Assembly (NCBI GenBank): GCA_021824855.1
Contig: JAKAJX010000189.1
Location: 1 to 11,097, forward strand
Reading direction: 5' to 3'
Source of the DNA: Bacteroidota bacterium
Lineage (GTDB): Bacteria > Bacteroidota > Bacteroidia > Chitinophagales > Chitinophagaceae
DNA: 11,097 nt
The number at the start of each line of letters is the position of its first letter. Position 1 is the first letter of the stretch. The notes below the pieces were generated by a model. That model saw only the letters and a program-made list of their open reading frames with translations. It was not told the origin of the DNA and did not search any database. Of the stretch, positions 1 through 6,779 are shown in pieces. Both the position numbers and the translations under genes were made by a program.

Positions 1-283
1 CCAAATCAAAACCATATACGGCAGGATAATCTCCGGTAATGGCTTTTACATCACTTCTTCCATTTTCATATTCCCATCCCATACCATACGCTAAATCATC
101 TTCATGCCCAAAAAGTATTCCTTTATTCAGCAGAGTAAAAAGTGAACGATATAATGCAACCGTTTTAACTGAAGCATTTTTATCGGCAGGAAACTTCACT
201 TGAGAAAAATTTTTTACTTGTAACAATAAAGCCATTACTACTAATACTTTTTTAACCAATAAAAATATTTTTCGAGTAGGCAT
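1..283 (-). CDS. GH26 beta-mannanase-like exported glycosidase, N-terminal part (cut by window edge)
   Basis: Reading the minus strand gives an open frame that runs off the left edge, so only the N-terminus is present. From ATG at 283 it begins MPTRKIFLLVKKVLVVMALL and continues as a hydrophobic signal peptide with a probable cleavage near NFSQ. The following segment contains GILFGHEDDLAYGMGWEYE, then GRSDVKAITGDYPAVYGFDL. As I recall the family, this is the typical start of glycoside hydrolase family 26 enzymes, mainly endo-beta-1,4-mannanases: a 'GxxFGHQDDxxYG' block followed by 'GDYPAVYGWDL'. The catalytic glutamates would lie outside the window. In-frame ATGs also exist at 319 and 301. 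I chose 283 because it gives a compact signal peptide and leaves a leader after the putative -7 box at 324-331. The gene is divergent from the AraC regulator. GH26 assignment is fairly confident; mannan specificity is inference. Confidence 0.8.
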   Translation of the reverse strand, partial: MPTRKIFLLVKKVLVVMALLLQVKNFSQVKFPADKNASVKTVALYRSLFTLLNKGILFGHEDDLAYGMGWEYENGRSDVKAITGDYPAVYGFDL

Positions 284-323
284 ACTAAAAAAAAGTGGCA
301 TAATTCTATGATTTGACATTTAT

Positions 324-331
324 CAAATTTA
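324..331 (-). promoter_or_regulatory. Putative Bacteroidota -7 element for the GH26 gene
   Basis: Read on the minus strand this is TAAATTTG, an exact match to the Bacteroidota -7 consensus TAnnTTTG. Transcription would start around 317-320. That is practically on the ATG at 319 and favours translation from the ATG at 301 or 283. No good -33 TTTG lies at the usual distance upstream, so the promoter would be weak or activator-dependent. The match is short and the region AT-rich, so a chance hit is possible. Confidence 0.4.
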
Positions 332-369
332 TTATTATACAAGGTATATAGATAATACTATTTTAACTA

Positions 370-443
370 ATTGCAATATCTTTTTTAAAAATTACATAAA
401 TTGCAAACGATTGCATTTAGCAAAAAACCTAACTAACTATTGC
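370..443. promoter_or_regulatory. Cluster of ATTGC(A) boxes between the divergent GH26 and AraC genes
   Basis: ATTGCA occurs at 370-375, 400-405 and 410-415, and ATTGC again at 439-443. The spacings are 30, 10 and 29 bp, all close to whole helical turns, so the copies would lie on one face of the DNA. The first copy is part of the palindrome ATTGCAAT (370-377). The position between two divergent genes, one of them a regulator, suggests an operator region. The binding protein is unknown; autoregulation by the AraC protein is the simplest guess. Confidence 0.35.
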
Positions 444-469
444 TTAACTCAACAAAATAATTCAATCTA

Positions 470-1354
470 ATGGCTAACACTGTGCTAAAAGAAATCACGC
501 CTTTAATTCAGTCTGATTGTTTTACCATTGCTTTAAGAGACAAATCGCATTTTAATTTTCCACTTCATTTTCATGAAGAATTTGAACTGAATTTAATTTA
601 CAATGCAAAAGGTGCAAAAAGAATAGTTGGCGATAGTGTTGAGTTAATTAACGATTACGAACTTGTTTTAATAGGTCCCGGTTTAATACATGGATGGTTT
701 GATGCAGAATGTAAAAATGAAAACATAAAAGAAATTACAGTACAATTTCATAAAGATTTATTTGATGATAAACTATTGCAACGAAACCAGTTAAGCTTAA
801 TAAGAAATATGTTATCCTTAGCCAGTCAAGGAATTTTATTTGATATAAATACAGGAAAAAAAATATCGCAACGCTTAGAACAAATAAACAATCAAAAAGG
901 CTTTGCATCGGTAATTGAATTGATGTACATATTGCACGAATTATCAATTGCCGAAAATGCAAGACTACTATCGAACAACTTTTTCAGCAAAACATCGGCT
1001 AAAGTTAATAATACCAATCATCGTATAGATATTGCTTTGGAATACATGAATAAAAACTTTGAAAGAGATATTACCCTTTCCGAAGTTGCCAAAGAAACTA
1101 ATATGGCTGAAACATCTTTTAGCAGATTTTTTAAAAATACTACCGGCACCACTTTTTCGGAACATTTAATAGATGTTAGAATTGGCCATGTTACACGCAT
1201 GCTAATTGATACGCAAAAATCAATTGCCGAAATAGCCTATCACTGCGGCTTTAACAATATTTCTAATTTTAATAGAATATTTAAGCATAAAAAAAGTTGT
1301 ACTCCCAAAGAATTTAGAGAAGGCTACTCCTCTATGAATAGATTGTTTTTTTAA
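470..1354 (+). CDS. AraC-family transcriptional regulator with N-terminal cupin sensor domain
   Basis: A 294-residue cytoplasmic regulator with no signal peptide. Residues about 25-105 look like the cupin ligand-binding domain of AraC proteins: PLHFHEEFELN gives a HxHxxxE-like motif (H33, H35, E39), followed by GPGLIHGWF with H74. Residues about 184-285 are the AraC double helix-turn-helix domain. The first HTH is around DITLSEVAKETNMAETSFSR. The second is around KSIAEIAYHCGFNNISNFNR and ends with the family signature FKHKKSCTPKEFRE. The length is typical of sugar-responsive AraC regulators. It lies between a divergent GH26 gene and the susCD operon, so it probably senses a sugar or oligosaccharide and controls one or both. 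Candidate targets are the 21-bp phased boxes before susC and the ATTGC boxes before its own gene. The ligand is not deducible. Confidence 0.92.
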   Translation: MANTVLKEITPLIQSDCFTIALRDKSHFNFPLHFHEEFELNLIYNAKGAKRIVGDSVELINDYELVLIGPGLIHGWFDAECKNENIKEITVQFHKDLFDDKLLQRNQLSLIRNMLSLASQGILFDINTGKKISQRLEQINNQKGFASVIELMYILHELSIAENARLLSNNFFSKTSAKVNNTNHRIDIALEYMNKNFERDITLSEVAKETNMAETSFSRFFKNTTGTTFSEHLIDVRIGHVTRMLIDTQKSIAEIAYHCGFNNISNFNRIFKHKKSCTPKEFREGYSSMNRLFF

Positions 1355-1472
1355 AGCAAAAAATACAATCATATTTTCTGCAAAAATTTTCATTATCAAC
1401 CAGTTGTACTATTTTCTCTTTTTCTAGAAAGAAGAAGATAAAATTGAGATATTAAGGTAATAAACCATCTAT

Positions 1473-1489
1473 TGTGTTAAAACAACACA
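1473..1489. repeat. Inverted repeat TGTGTT-N5-AACACA overlapping the first operator-like box
   Basis: Perfect 6-bp arms at 1473-1478 and 1484-1489 are separated by AAAAC. It overlaps the first TGTTAAAA box at 1475-1482 and lies about 65-80 bp upstream of the putative -7 element of susC. It is too short and AT-rich to be a terminator for the AraC gene and has no T-run after it. It may be a dimeric protein-binding site, or a by-product of the repeats. Confidence 0.35.
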
Positions 1490-1537
1490 TTCAAATGTTA
1501 AAATTATACCAGCAATTGTTAAAATAAGATTATTCAT
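1475..1537 (+). promoter_or_regulatory. Three TGTTAAAA boxes at exact 21-bp spacing, probable activator operator of susCD
   Basis: TGTTAAAA occurs at 1475-1482, 1496-1503 and 1517-1524. The start-to-start distance is 21 bp both times, two helical turns of B-DNA, so all three copies face the same side. The sequence between copies is not conserved, so this is not a simple tandem duplication. The last copy lies just upstream of where a -33 element would be for the -7 box at 1554-1561, and no -33 match is present. This is the layout expected for an activator that contacts RNA polymerase. The AraC-family protein encoded immediately upstream is the obvious candidate, because AraC proteins often bind direct repeats about 21 bp apart. 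The repeats are directly visible; the binding is inference. Confidence 0.6.
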
Positions 1538-1553
1538 TTTTCAACACTAAAAA

Positions 1554-1561
1554 TATTTTTG
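1554..1561 (+). promoter_or_regulatory. Putative -7 element of the susCD promoter
   Basis: TATTTTTG matches the Bacteroidota consensus TAnnTTTG exactly. It predicts transcription starting near 1566-1570, leaving a leader of about 25-30 nt before the ATG at 1595. No TTTG is found at the usual -33 distance, which fits control by an activator bound at the phased boxes just upstream. Confidence 0.5.
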
Positions 1562-1594
1562 GTAAATCTTTATTCACTAATCTAACAATTGCTT

Positions 1595-4500
1595 ATGCAA
1601 AACAAAAACTACCTCGTAAAGAGCTTTTTGTTGTTTACTTTCCTATTTCTTTCAAGTTTAAGTTTATTAGCACAAAAAACCATTACAGGAAAAGTAATCA
1701 ATAAAGCTACAGGGCAACCTATTTCTTCGGCAGCTGTTCAAATAAAAGGCTCGGCTACTGCCACTGCCACCAACGCCGAAGGTTTCTTTAGTATTAAGGT
1801 ACCAAAGGAAAACAGCACCCTCATCATTTCATTTATCGGATTTGAAACTGTACAAATTCCGGTATCGGACAAAACATCTTCCATTAACGTAAGTTTATCC
1901 GAAGTAAGTACAGCCTTAAACGACATTTTGGTTACGGGCTATACTTCGCAAAGAAGAAAAGATATTACGGGTTCTGTTGCCGTAGTAAATGTTAGCAACA
2001 TGAAATCAATTCCTGCCGGAACAGTTGAATCTGCATTGCAGGGACAAGCTTCGGGTGTAACCGTTATTAATTCAGGTGCACCGGGCGGAGGAAGTAATGT
2101 TAGAATTCGTGGTATTACTTCTACCGGAAATACCAATCCATTGGTAATTATTGATGGAGTACAAGGTAGTTTACACGATTTAAATGTAAACGATATTGAA
2201 TCTATGCAAGTATTAAAAGATGCAGGTGCTGCCGCTATTTATGGAGTACAAGGTTCTAATGGTGTTATTATTGTAACTACTAAAAAAGGAAAACCCGGCA
2301 GAGCAAGAATTACCTATGATGCGTATGTTGGAACTCAAGAACCTTTAAAAAATGGTTTCAACTTAGCCAATACCATGGAATATGCAACCACTATTAGAAA
2401 TATGGAAATAAATTCGGGAGTTGCACCAGGTAGCAGAAATCAACAATTTGGACAAGGAAATACACCAACTATTCCCGATTACATTACACCAACTGCTGCC
2501 AAAGCAGGTGATCCGGGAACTGACCCAACAACTTATAATATTAATTCCAATCAAATTACAAAAGCCAATAAATCGGGAACAGATTGGTTTCACGAAATTT
2601 TTAAACCTGCCATGATGCAAAGTCATACCATTACTGCAAGTGGCGGAAATGATAAATCTACTTATTTATTTTCTGTAGGTTATTTAAACCAACAAGGTAC
2701 TTTAATTAATACCTATTTAAAAAGATATACTGCAAGAATGAATACTACTTTTAATATAAAAGATCATATAAGAGTAGGTGAAAATGCATTTGTTGTTTTT
2801 AAAGATAATCCGCAGGTTACCAACCAAAATGAAGGTAATGCTATTTCATTTAGCTACAGAGAACCACCCATTATTCCGGTATATGATATTATGGGTAATT
2901 ATGCAGGTACAAAATCAGCTTTCTTAAGTAATTCTCAGAATCCAGTAGCCAATCAACAAAGAACCGCTAACAACAAAGGAAGCGATTGGCAAGTAAATGG
3001 TAATGTATTTGCCGAAGTTGACTTTCTAAAACATTTTACGGCAAGAACCAGTTTTGGTGGAACTTTTGATAATTATTACTATTACTATTTCACTTATACT
3101 CCATACGAAAATGCAGAAGGTAATACCAACCCCAATTCGTTTACAGAAGGAGCAGGTTATAATAGTTTATGGTTATGGACTAATACTTTAAACTATTCTA
3201 ACACATTTGGCAAACATTCTATTAAAGCATTAGTAGGTTCTGAAGCTAAAAATGTTTATCAACGTGGTTTTAGTGCAGGAAGAAGTAATTATTATAGCAC
3301 CGATCCTAGTTTCTGGGTTTTAAATACAGGTAATCCCGGCACACAGAGCAATGTTGGAAATCCTCCTTACCAGTTATCTATTTCTTCTCTTTTCGGAAGA
3401 TTAGATTATAGTTATGATGATAAATATTTATTAGCCGCAACAATTCGCCGTGATGGTGCATCTGTATTTTCTCCCGGTCATCAATATGGTACATTCCCAT
3501 CGGTAACAGCAGGATGGAGAATTTCGAATGAAGATTTCATGAAAAATATTTCATGGATTAATCAACTAAAATTAAGAGGTGGTTGGGGTAAATTAGGGTC
3601 AATAAGCAATATTAATCCAACTAACCCTTATACGCTATTTGCTTCAGGTGCAGGATTATCTTATTATCCAATTACCGGAAGTTATAATAGTTCTACCCAA
3701 GGCTTCTTCAACTCACAATTGGGTAATACCAGCACCACATGGGAATCTGATATTATTACCAACATAGGTATGGACGCTACTATTCTTAATAATAAATTAG
3801 ACATCTCAATTGAATGGTATAAAAAAGCTATTAGTGGTTTGTTATTCAGAAATGTATCAGCAATAGGAAACTATAACGGTGGTTCAACACAACCATTTGT
3901 AAACTTAGGAAATATTCAAAATACAGGTATCGACCTTGCATTAACCTATCATGGAAGCATCAATAAAGATTTTAAATTTGATGTAACCGGTACATTAACT
4001 ACCTACAAAAACTTAGTAATGAGTTTACCTTCAGGTTATAAATATGTAGATGAATATAGCTTAGGTTCTACACGTATTGGTGCTTTCTCTCGGTTACAAC
4101 CCGGACAAGCAGTTGGTGCTTTCTATGGTTACAAAGTAGTAGGATTATTTAAAGATGCATCAGACGTTGCAAAATCTGCAACACAAAGTGGTGCCGCACC
4201 AGGTCGCTTTAAATATGCCGATATGAATGGTGATGGAAAAATTACAGATGCAGACAGAACATTTATTGGAAATCCTAATCCAAAATTCACTTATGGATTA
4301 AACTTAGCAGCAAGTTATAAAAACTTCGATTTCGCTATGTTCTTATACGGTTCTGCAGGAAACGATGTAGTAAACTTTGTTAAATACTGGACAGACTTTC
4401 CACAAGTATTTGCAGGAAATGTAAGTAAAAATGCAGCTTATAATTCATGGACACCTAACAATACCAATGCTACAGTGCCTATTCTTGAAAAATCGGCCAA

Positions 4501-4795
4501 CTTCAGCAATTCTACTGTATTCAACTCTTATTACATTGAAAAAGGCTCATATTTAAGATGTAAATCATTAATTATTGGTTATACAATTCCAAGTGATCAA
4601 TTGAAAAAAGCCGGCATCGAAAAATTAAGAGTGTATGTTCAAGCTGCTAACTTATTTACTATCACCAAATACTCTGGTTTAGATCCGGAACTACAAGGCT
4701 CTGATTTAAACAACAACAGTAATTTCGGTATTGACTTTGGTAACTATCCTGCAAATCAAAAAAGTTTCAATATTGGTGTGAATGTAGGATTCTAA
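1595..4795 (+). CDS. susC: SusC/RagA-family TonB-dependent outer-membrane transporter
   Basis: A 1066-residue outer-membrane beta-barrel receptor of the SusC family, which works with a SusD lipoprotein to bring large nutrients, usually glycans, into the periplasm using TonB energy. The signal peptide ends at LSSLSLLAQ (about residue 27). Residues about 28-105 form the carboxypeptidase-like regulatory domain (TGKVINKATGQPISSAAVQI). The plug domain starts around residue 110 with DILVTGYTSQRRKDITGSVA and includes IDGVQG and LKDAGAAAIYGVQGSNGVII, near-consensus SusC motifs. The barrel follows, with the family-typical DMNGDGKITDADRTFIGNP block near residue 880 and a C-terminus ending in aromatic F (GVNVGF). 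I use ATG at 1595; a TTG two codons earlier is possible but less likely. susD follows after 35 bp. Substrate cannot be read from the sequence; the nearby GH26 gene hints at mannan. Confidence 0.95.
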   Translation: MQNKNYLVKSFLLFTFLFLSSLSLLAQKTITGKVINKATGQPISSAAVQIKGSATATATNAEGFFSIKVPKENSTLIISFIGFETVQIPVSDKTSSINVSLSEVSTALNDILVTGYTSQRRKDITGSVAVVNVSNMKSIPAGTVESALQGQASGVTVINSGAPGGGSNVRIRGITSTGNTNPLVIIDGVQGSLHDLNVNDIESMQVLKDAGAAAIYGVQGSNGVIIVTTKKGKPGRARITYDAYVGTQEPLKNGFNLANTMEYATTIRNMEINSGVAPGSRNQQFGQGNTPTIPDYITPTAAKAGDPGTDPTTYNINSNQITKANKSGTDWFHEIFKPAMMQSHTITASGGNDKSTYLFSVGYLNQQGTLINTYLKRYTARMNTTFNIKDHIRVGENAFVVFKDNPQVTNQNEGNAISFSYREPPIIPVYDIMGNYAGTKSAFLSNSQNPVANQQRTANNKGSDWQVNGNVFAEVDFLKHFTARTSFGGTFDNYYYYYFTYTPYENAEGNTNPNSFTEGAGYNSLWLWTNTLNYSNTFGKHSIKALVGSEAKNVYQRGFSAGRSNYYSTDPSFWVLNTGNPGTQSNVGNPPYQLSISSLFGRLDYSYDDKYLLAATIRRDGASVFSPGHQYGTFPSVTAGWRISNEDFMKNISWINQLKLRGGWGKLGSISNINPTNPYTLFASGAGLSYYPITGSYNSSTQGFFNSQLGNTSTTWESDIITNIGMDATILNNKLDISIEWYKKAISGLLFRNVSAIGNYNGGSTQPFVNLGNIQNTGIDLALTYHGSINKDFKFDVTGTLTTYKNLVMSLPSGYKYVDEYSLGSTRIGAFSRLQPGQAVGAFYGYKVVGLFKDASDVAKSATQSGAAPGRFKYADMNGDGKITDADRTFIGNPNPKFTYGLNLAASYKNFDFAMFLYGSAGNDVVNFVKYWTDFPQVFAGNVSKNAAYNSWTPNNTNATVPILEKSANFSNSTVFNSYYIEKGSYLRCKSLIIGYTIPSDQLKKAGIEKLRVYVQAANLFTITKYSGLDPELQGSDLNNNSNFGIDFGNYPANQKSFNIGVNVGF

Positions 4796-4830
4796 TATTG
4801 TTAATTTAAAAAAGAAATAAACTATTGTAT

Positions 4831-6654
4831 ATGAAGAAAATACATTCAAAAAAAATAATCATACCGGCATTAATAGCAATTATTGCTATATTCTATGCCT
4901 GTAAACAAAGCTTCCTCGATAAATCGCCGATAGGAACTTTAAACCAAAATATTCTTGCTAACGAAAATGGAGTTCAAGGATTATTAATTGGTGCTTATGC
5001 CCTATTAGATGGAGAAGGAGGCAACGTAAATAGCGGATGGGGTTCGGCTGCTGATAATTGGACTTATGGCAGTGTTGCAGCAGATGATGCGTATAAAGGA
5101 TCAACCCCGTCAGATCAAGGTGATATTTTAGGATTAGAAACATGGACTGCCAATTCTGCAAACGGATATGTTGCTCAAAAATGGGCTACCTGCTACGAAG
5201 GTGCTCAAAGAGCTAATGATGTATTGAGAATGCTTAAAATTGCCACCAACGTTTCTGCAACAAATGCTGCCGAATATTCCGCAGAAGCTCGTTTTTTAAG
5301 AGCACATTACCATTTTGAATTGAAAAAAGTATTTGGCAATGTACCTTTTGTAGATGAAACCGTTAATAATACCACCGACCCTGCTACACTTTCTAATGTA
5401 GATGCATCAGGAGCCTATGTTAATATATGGCCAAAGATTGAAGCCGACTTTGCTTATGCAGCAGCCAATTTGCCAGAAATTCAATCGCAAGTTGGTAGAG
5501 CCAATAAATGGGCAGCTACTGCTTTTTTAGCCAAAGTATATATGTTTGAAGGAAAATATAGTTCAGCAAAACCTTTATTCGATCAATTAATAGCAAGTGG
5601 TAAAACATCGAGTGGTAAAAAGTATGCGCTTATTCCTTACGCACAAAACTTTAATCCTGCCACTAACCATGATAATGCAGAAATGGTATTTGCAGTTCAA
5701 ATGTCTGTAAACGATGGTTCCGGTTCTGCCAATGCAAGTGGCTTAGGACAAGCTAATGGCAATTGGGGCGATAATCTTAATTTCCCTTATAATGGTGGTC
5801 CTGGTGCTTGTTGCGGATTTTTTAATCCATCACAAAGCTTAGCCAACTCATTTAAAACAGACGCTACAGGTTTACCAATTAGCAATTATAATAGTGGTAA
5901 TAATGTTAGTGATTTAAGTGCATCTCAATACAATGGCAATTTAGATCCAAGAATTGATTGGACATTAGGTCGCCCTGGTGTTCCATACTACGATTGGGGT
6001 CCTCATCCTGGCGATGCATGGATTCGTGATCCAGCCAATGATGGTCATTTCAGTCCTAAGAAAAACACCTATGCACAAAGTCAAAAAGGCACTTATTCAA
6101 GTACCGAAAATTATTGGGCAAATACAGAATTAACTGCCAATAATTACAATGTAATGCGTTATGCCGATTTATTGTTATTAGCTGCTGAAGCAGAAGTGCA
6201 AGTAGGTTCTTTAGCTCAAGCACAAACCTATGTAAATATGGTACGCAACAGAGCTGCCGATCCAACAGGATGGGTGTATGCCGGTGGTGCTACTTACGAT
6301 GCTACTAAATCTCAATATTCACCACAAACTACCCCTGCGGATAATTATATGGTTGCTCCATATCCTCCAGGTTATTTTACTGATAAGAATACAGCCATGG
6401 CTGCCATTCAAAGAGAAAGATATATGGAATTAGGCATGGAAGGTCATCGCTTTTTCGATTTAGTTCGTTGGGGAATTGCAGATGTTACTTTAAATAATTA
6501 CATCGCAACCGATCGCATTGCCAAAACATCTTTAGTAAGTGTGGGTGCTAATTTTGTAAAAGGAAAATCAGAATTATTCCCCATACCTCAAGCACAAATA
6601 GATATTTTAAATGCAAAAGGAAAGACCATTTTAAAACAAAATCCGGGGTACTAA
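4831..6654 (+). CDS. susD: SusD/RagB-family surface nutrient-binding lipoprotein
   Basis: A 607-residue lipoprotein, longer than the usual 500-550. The N-terminus has a lipoprotein signal with lipobox FYAC (Cys24), then KQSFLDKSPIGTL, the usual SusD start. The TPR-like helical core shows AEARFLRAHYHFELKKVFGN at about 151-170. The SusD C-terminal region has IQRERYMELGMEGHRFFDLV from about residue 526 and ELFPIPQAQID near the end, both family signatures. Family members sit on SusC as a lid and capture substrate at the cell surface. The middle contains GACCGFFNPSQ with adjacent Cys327-Cys328, and WGPHPGDAWIRDP, which I associate with one SusD subgroup found in Chitinophaga-like bacteria. That association is from memory. 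I use ATG at 4831; a TTG two codons upstream is possible. It is co-transcribed with susC and followed by a terminator. Confidence 0.94.
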   Translation: MKKIHSKKIIIPALIAIIAIFYACKQSFLDKSPIGTLNQNILANENGVQGLLIGAYALLDGEGGNVNSGWGSAADNWTYGSVAADDAYKGSTPSDQGDILGLETWTANSANGYVAQKWATCYEGAQRANDVLRMLKIATNVSATNAAEYSAEARFLRAHYHFELKKVFGNVPFVDETVNNTTDPATLSNVDASGAYVNIWPKIEADFAYAAANLPEIQSQVGRANKWAATAFLAKVYMFEGKYSSAKPLFDQLIASGKTSSGKKYALIPYAQNFNPATNHDNAEMVFAVQMSVNDGSGSANASGLGQANGNWGDNLNFPYNGGPGACCGFFNPSQSLANSFKTDATGLPISNYNSGNNVSDLSASQYNGNLDPRIDWTLGRPGVPYYDWGPHPGDAWIRDPANDGHFSPKKNTYAQSQKGTYSSTENYWANTELTANNYNVMRYADLLLLAAEAEVQVGSLAQAQTYVNMVRNRAADPTGWVYAGGATYDATKSQYSPQTTPADNYMVAPYPPGYFTDKNTAMAAIQRERYMELGMEGHRFFDLVRWGIADVTLNNYIATDRIAKTSLVSVGANFVKGKSELFPIPQAQIDILNAKGKTILKQNPGY

Positions 6655-6694
6655 TTTTTTATTATTTAAACAATCATACATCCAGTGTTAACTT

Positions 6695-6729
6695 AAAGAG
6701 GTGGAGTTTTCACTCTGCCTCTTTTATTT
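6695..6729 (+). terminator. Intrinsic terminator closing the susCD operon
   Basis: A 13-bp hairpin with arms 6695-6707 and 6712-6724 and a four-base TTTC loop. Eleven pairs are Watson-Crick and two adjacent ones are G-U wobbles. A T-rich tail (TATTT, 6725-6729, continuing the Ts of the right arm) follows. It lies 40 bp after the susD stop. The downstream gene therefore probably has its own promoter, or depends on read-through. Confidence 0.75.
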
Positions 6730-6767
6730 ACTCAATGATAGATTATCTCAATTCGCATTATAGAATT

Positions 6768-6779
6768 ATATTGCAATAT
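6768..6779. promoter_or_regulatory. 12-bp perfect palindrome overlapping the start codon of the propeller gene
   Basis: ATATTGCAATAT is its own reverse complement and covers the first two bases of the ATG at 6778. The 10-mer ATTGCAATAT inside it also occurs at 370-379, upstream of the AraC gene. It could be a regulator-binding site or could affect initiation. No exact TAnnTTTG promoter box was found in 6655-6777. Confidence 0.3.

Noticed and set aside
1421..1430. Palindrome TTTCTAGAAA, with flanking pyrimidine/purine tracts, as a terminator for the AraC gene
   Set aside because: The extended stem needs several bulges, is almost all A-T pairs and has no T-run after it.
1589..1594. TTG start for the SusC gene two codons before ATG 1595
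   Set aside because: ATG 1595 already gives a complete signal peptide and no ribosome-binding feature favours TTG.
3080..3097. Run of tyrosine codons (residues 494-498 of SusC) as an unusual repeat
   Set aside because: It is a short aromatic run, ordinary for a beta-barrel strand, with no wider repeat.
4825..4830. TTG start for the SusD gene two codons before ATG 4831
   Set aside because: ATG 4831 gives a normal MKK-type lipoprotein signal; the extra residues add nothing.
6685..6692. TGTTAACT-like sequence after susD as another copy of the susC operator box
   Set aside because: Only six of eight bases match TGTTAAAA, there is no phased partner, and it lies just before the terminator stem.
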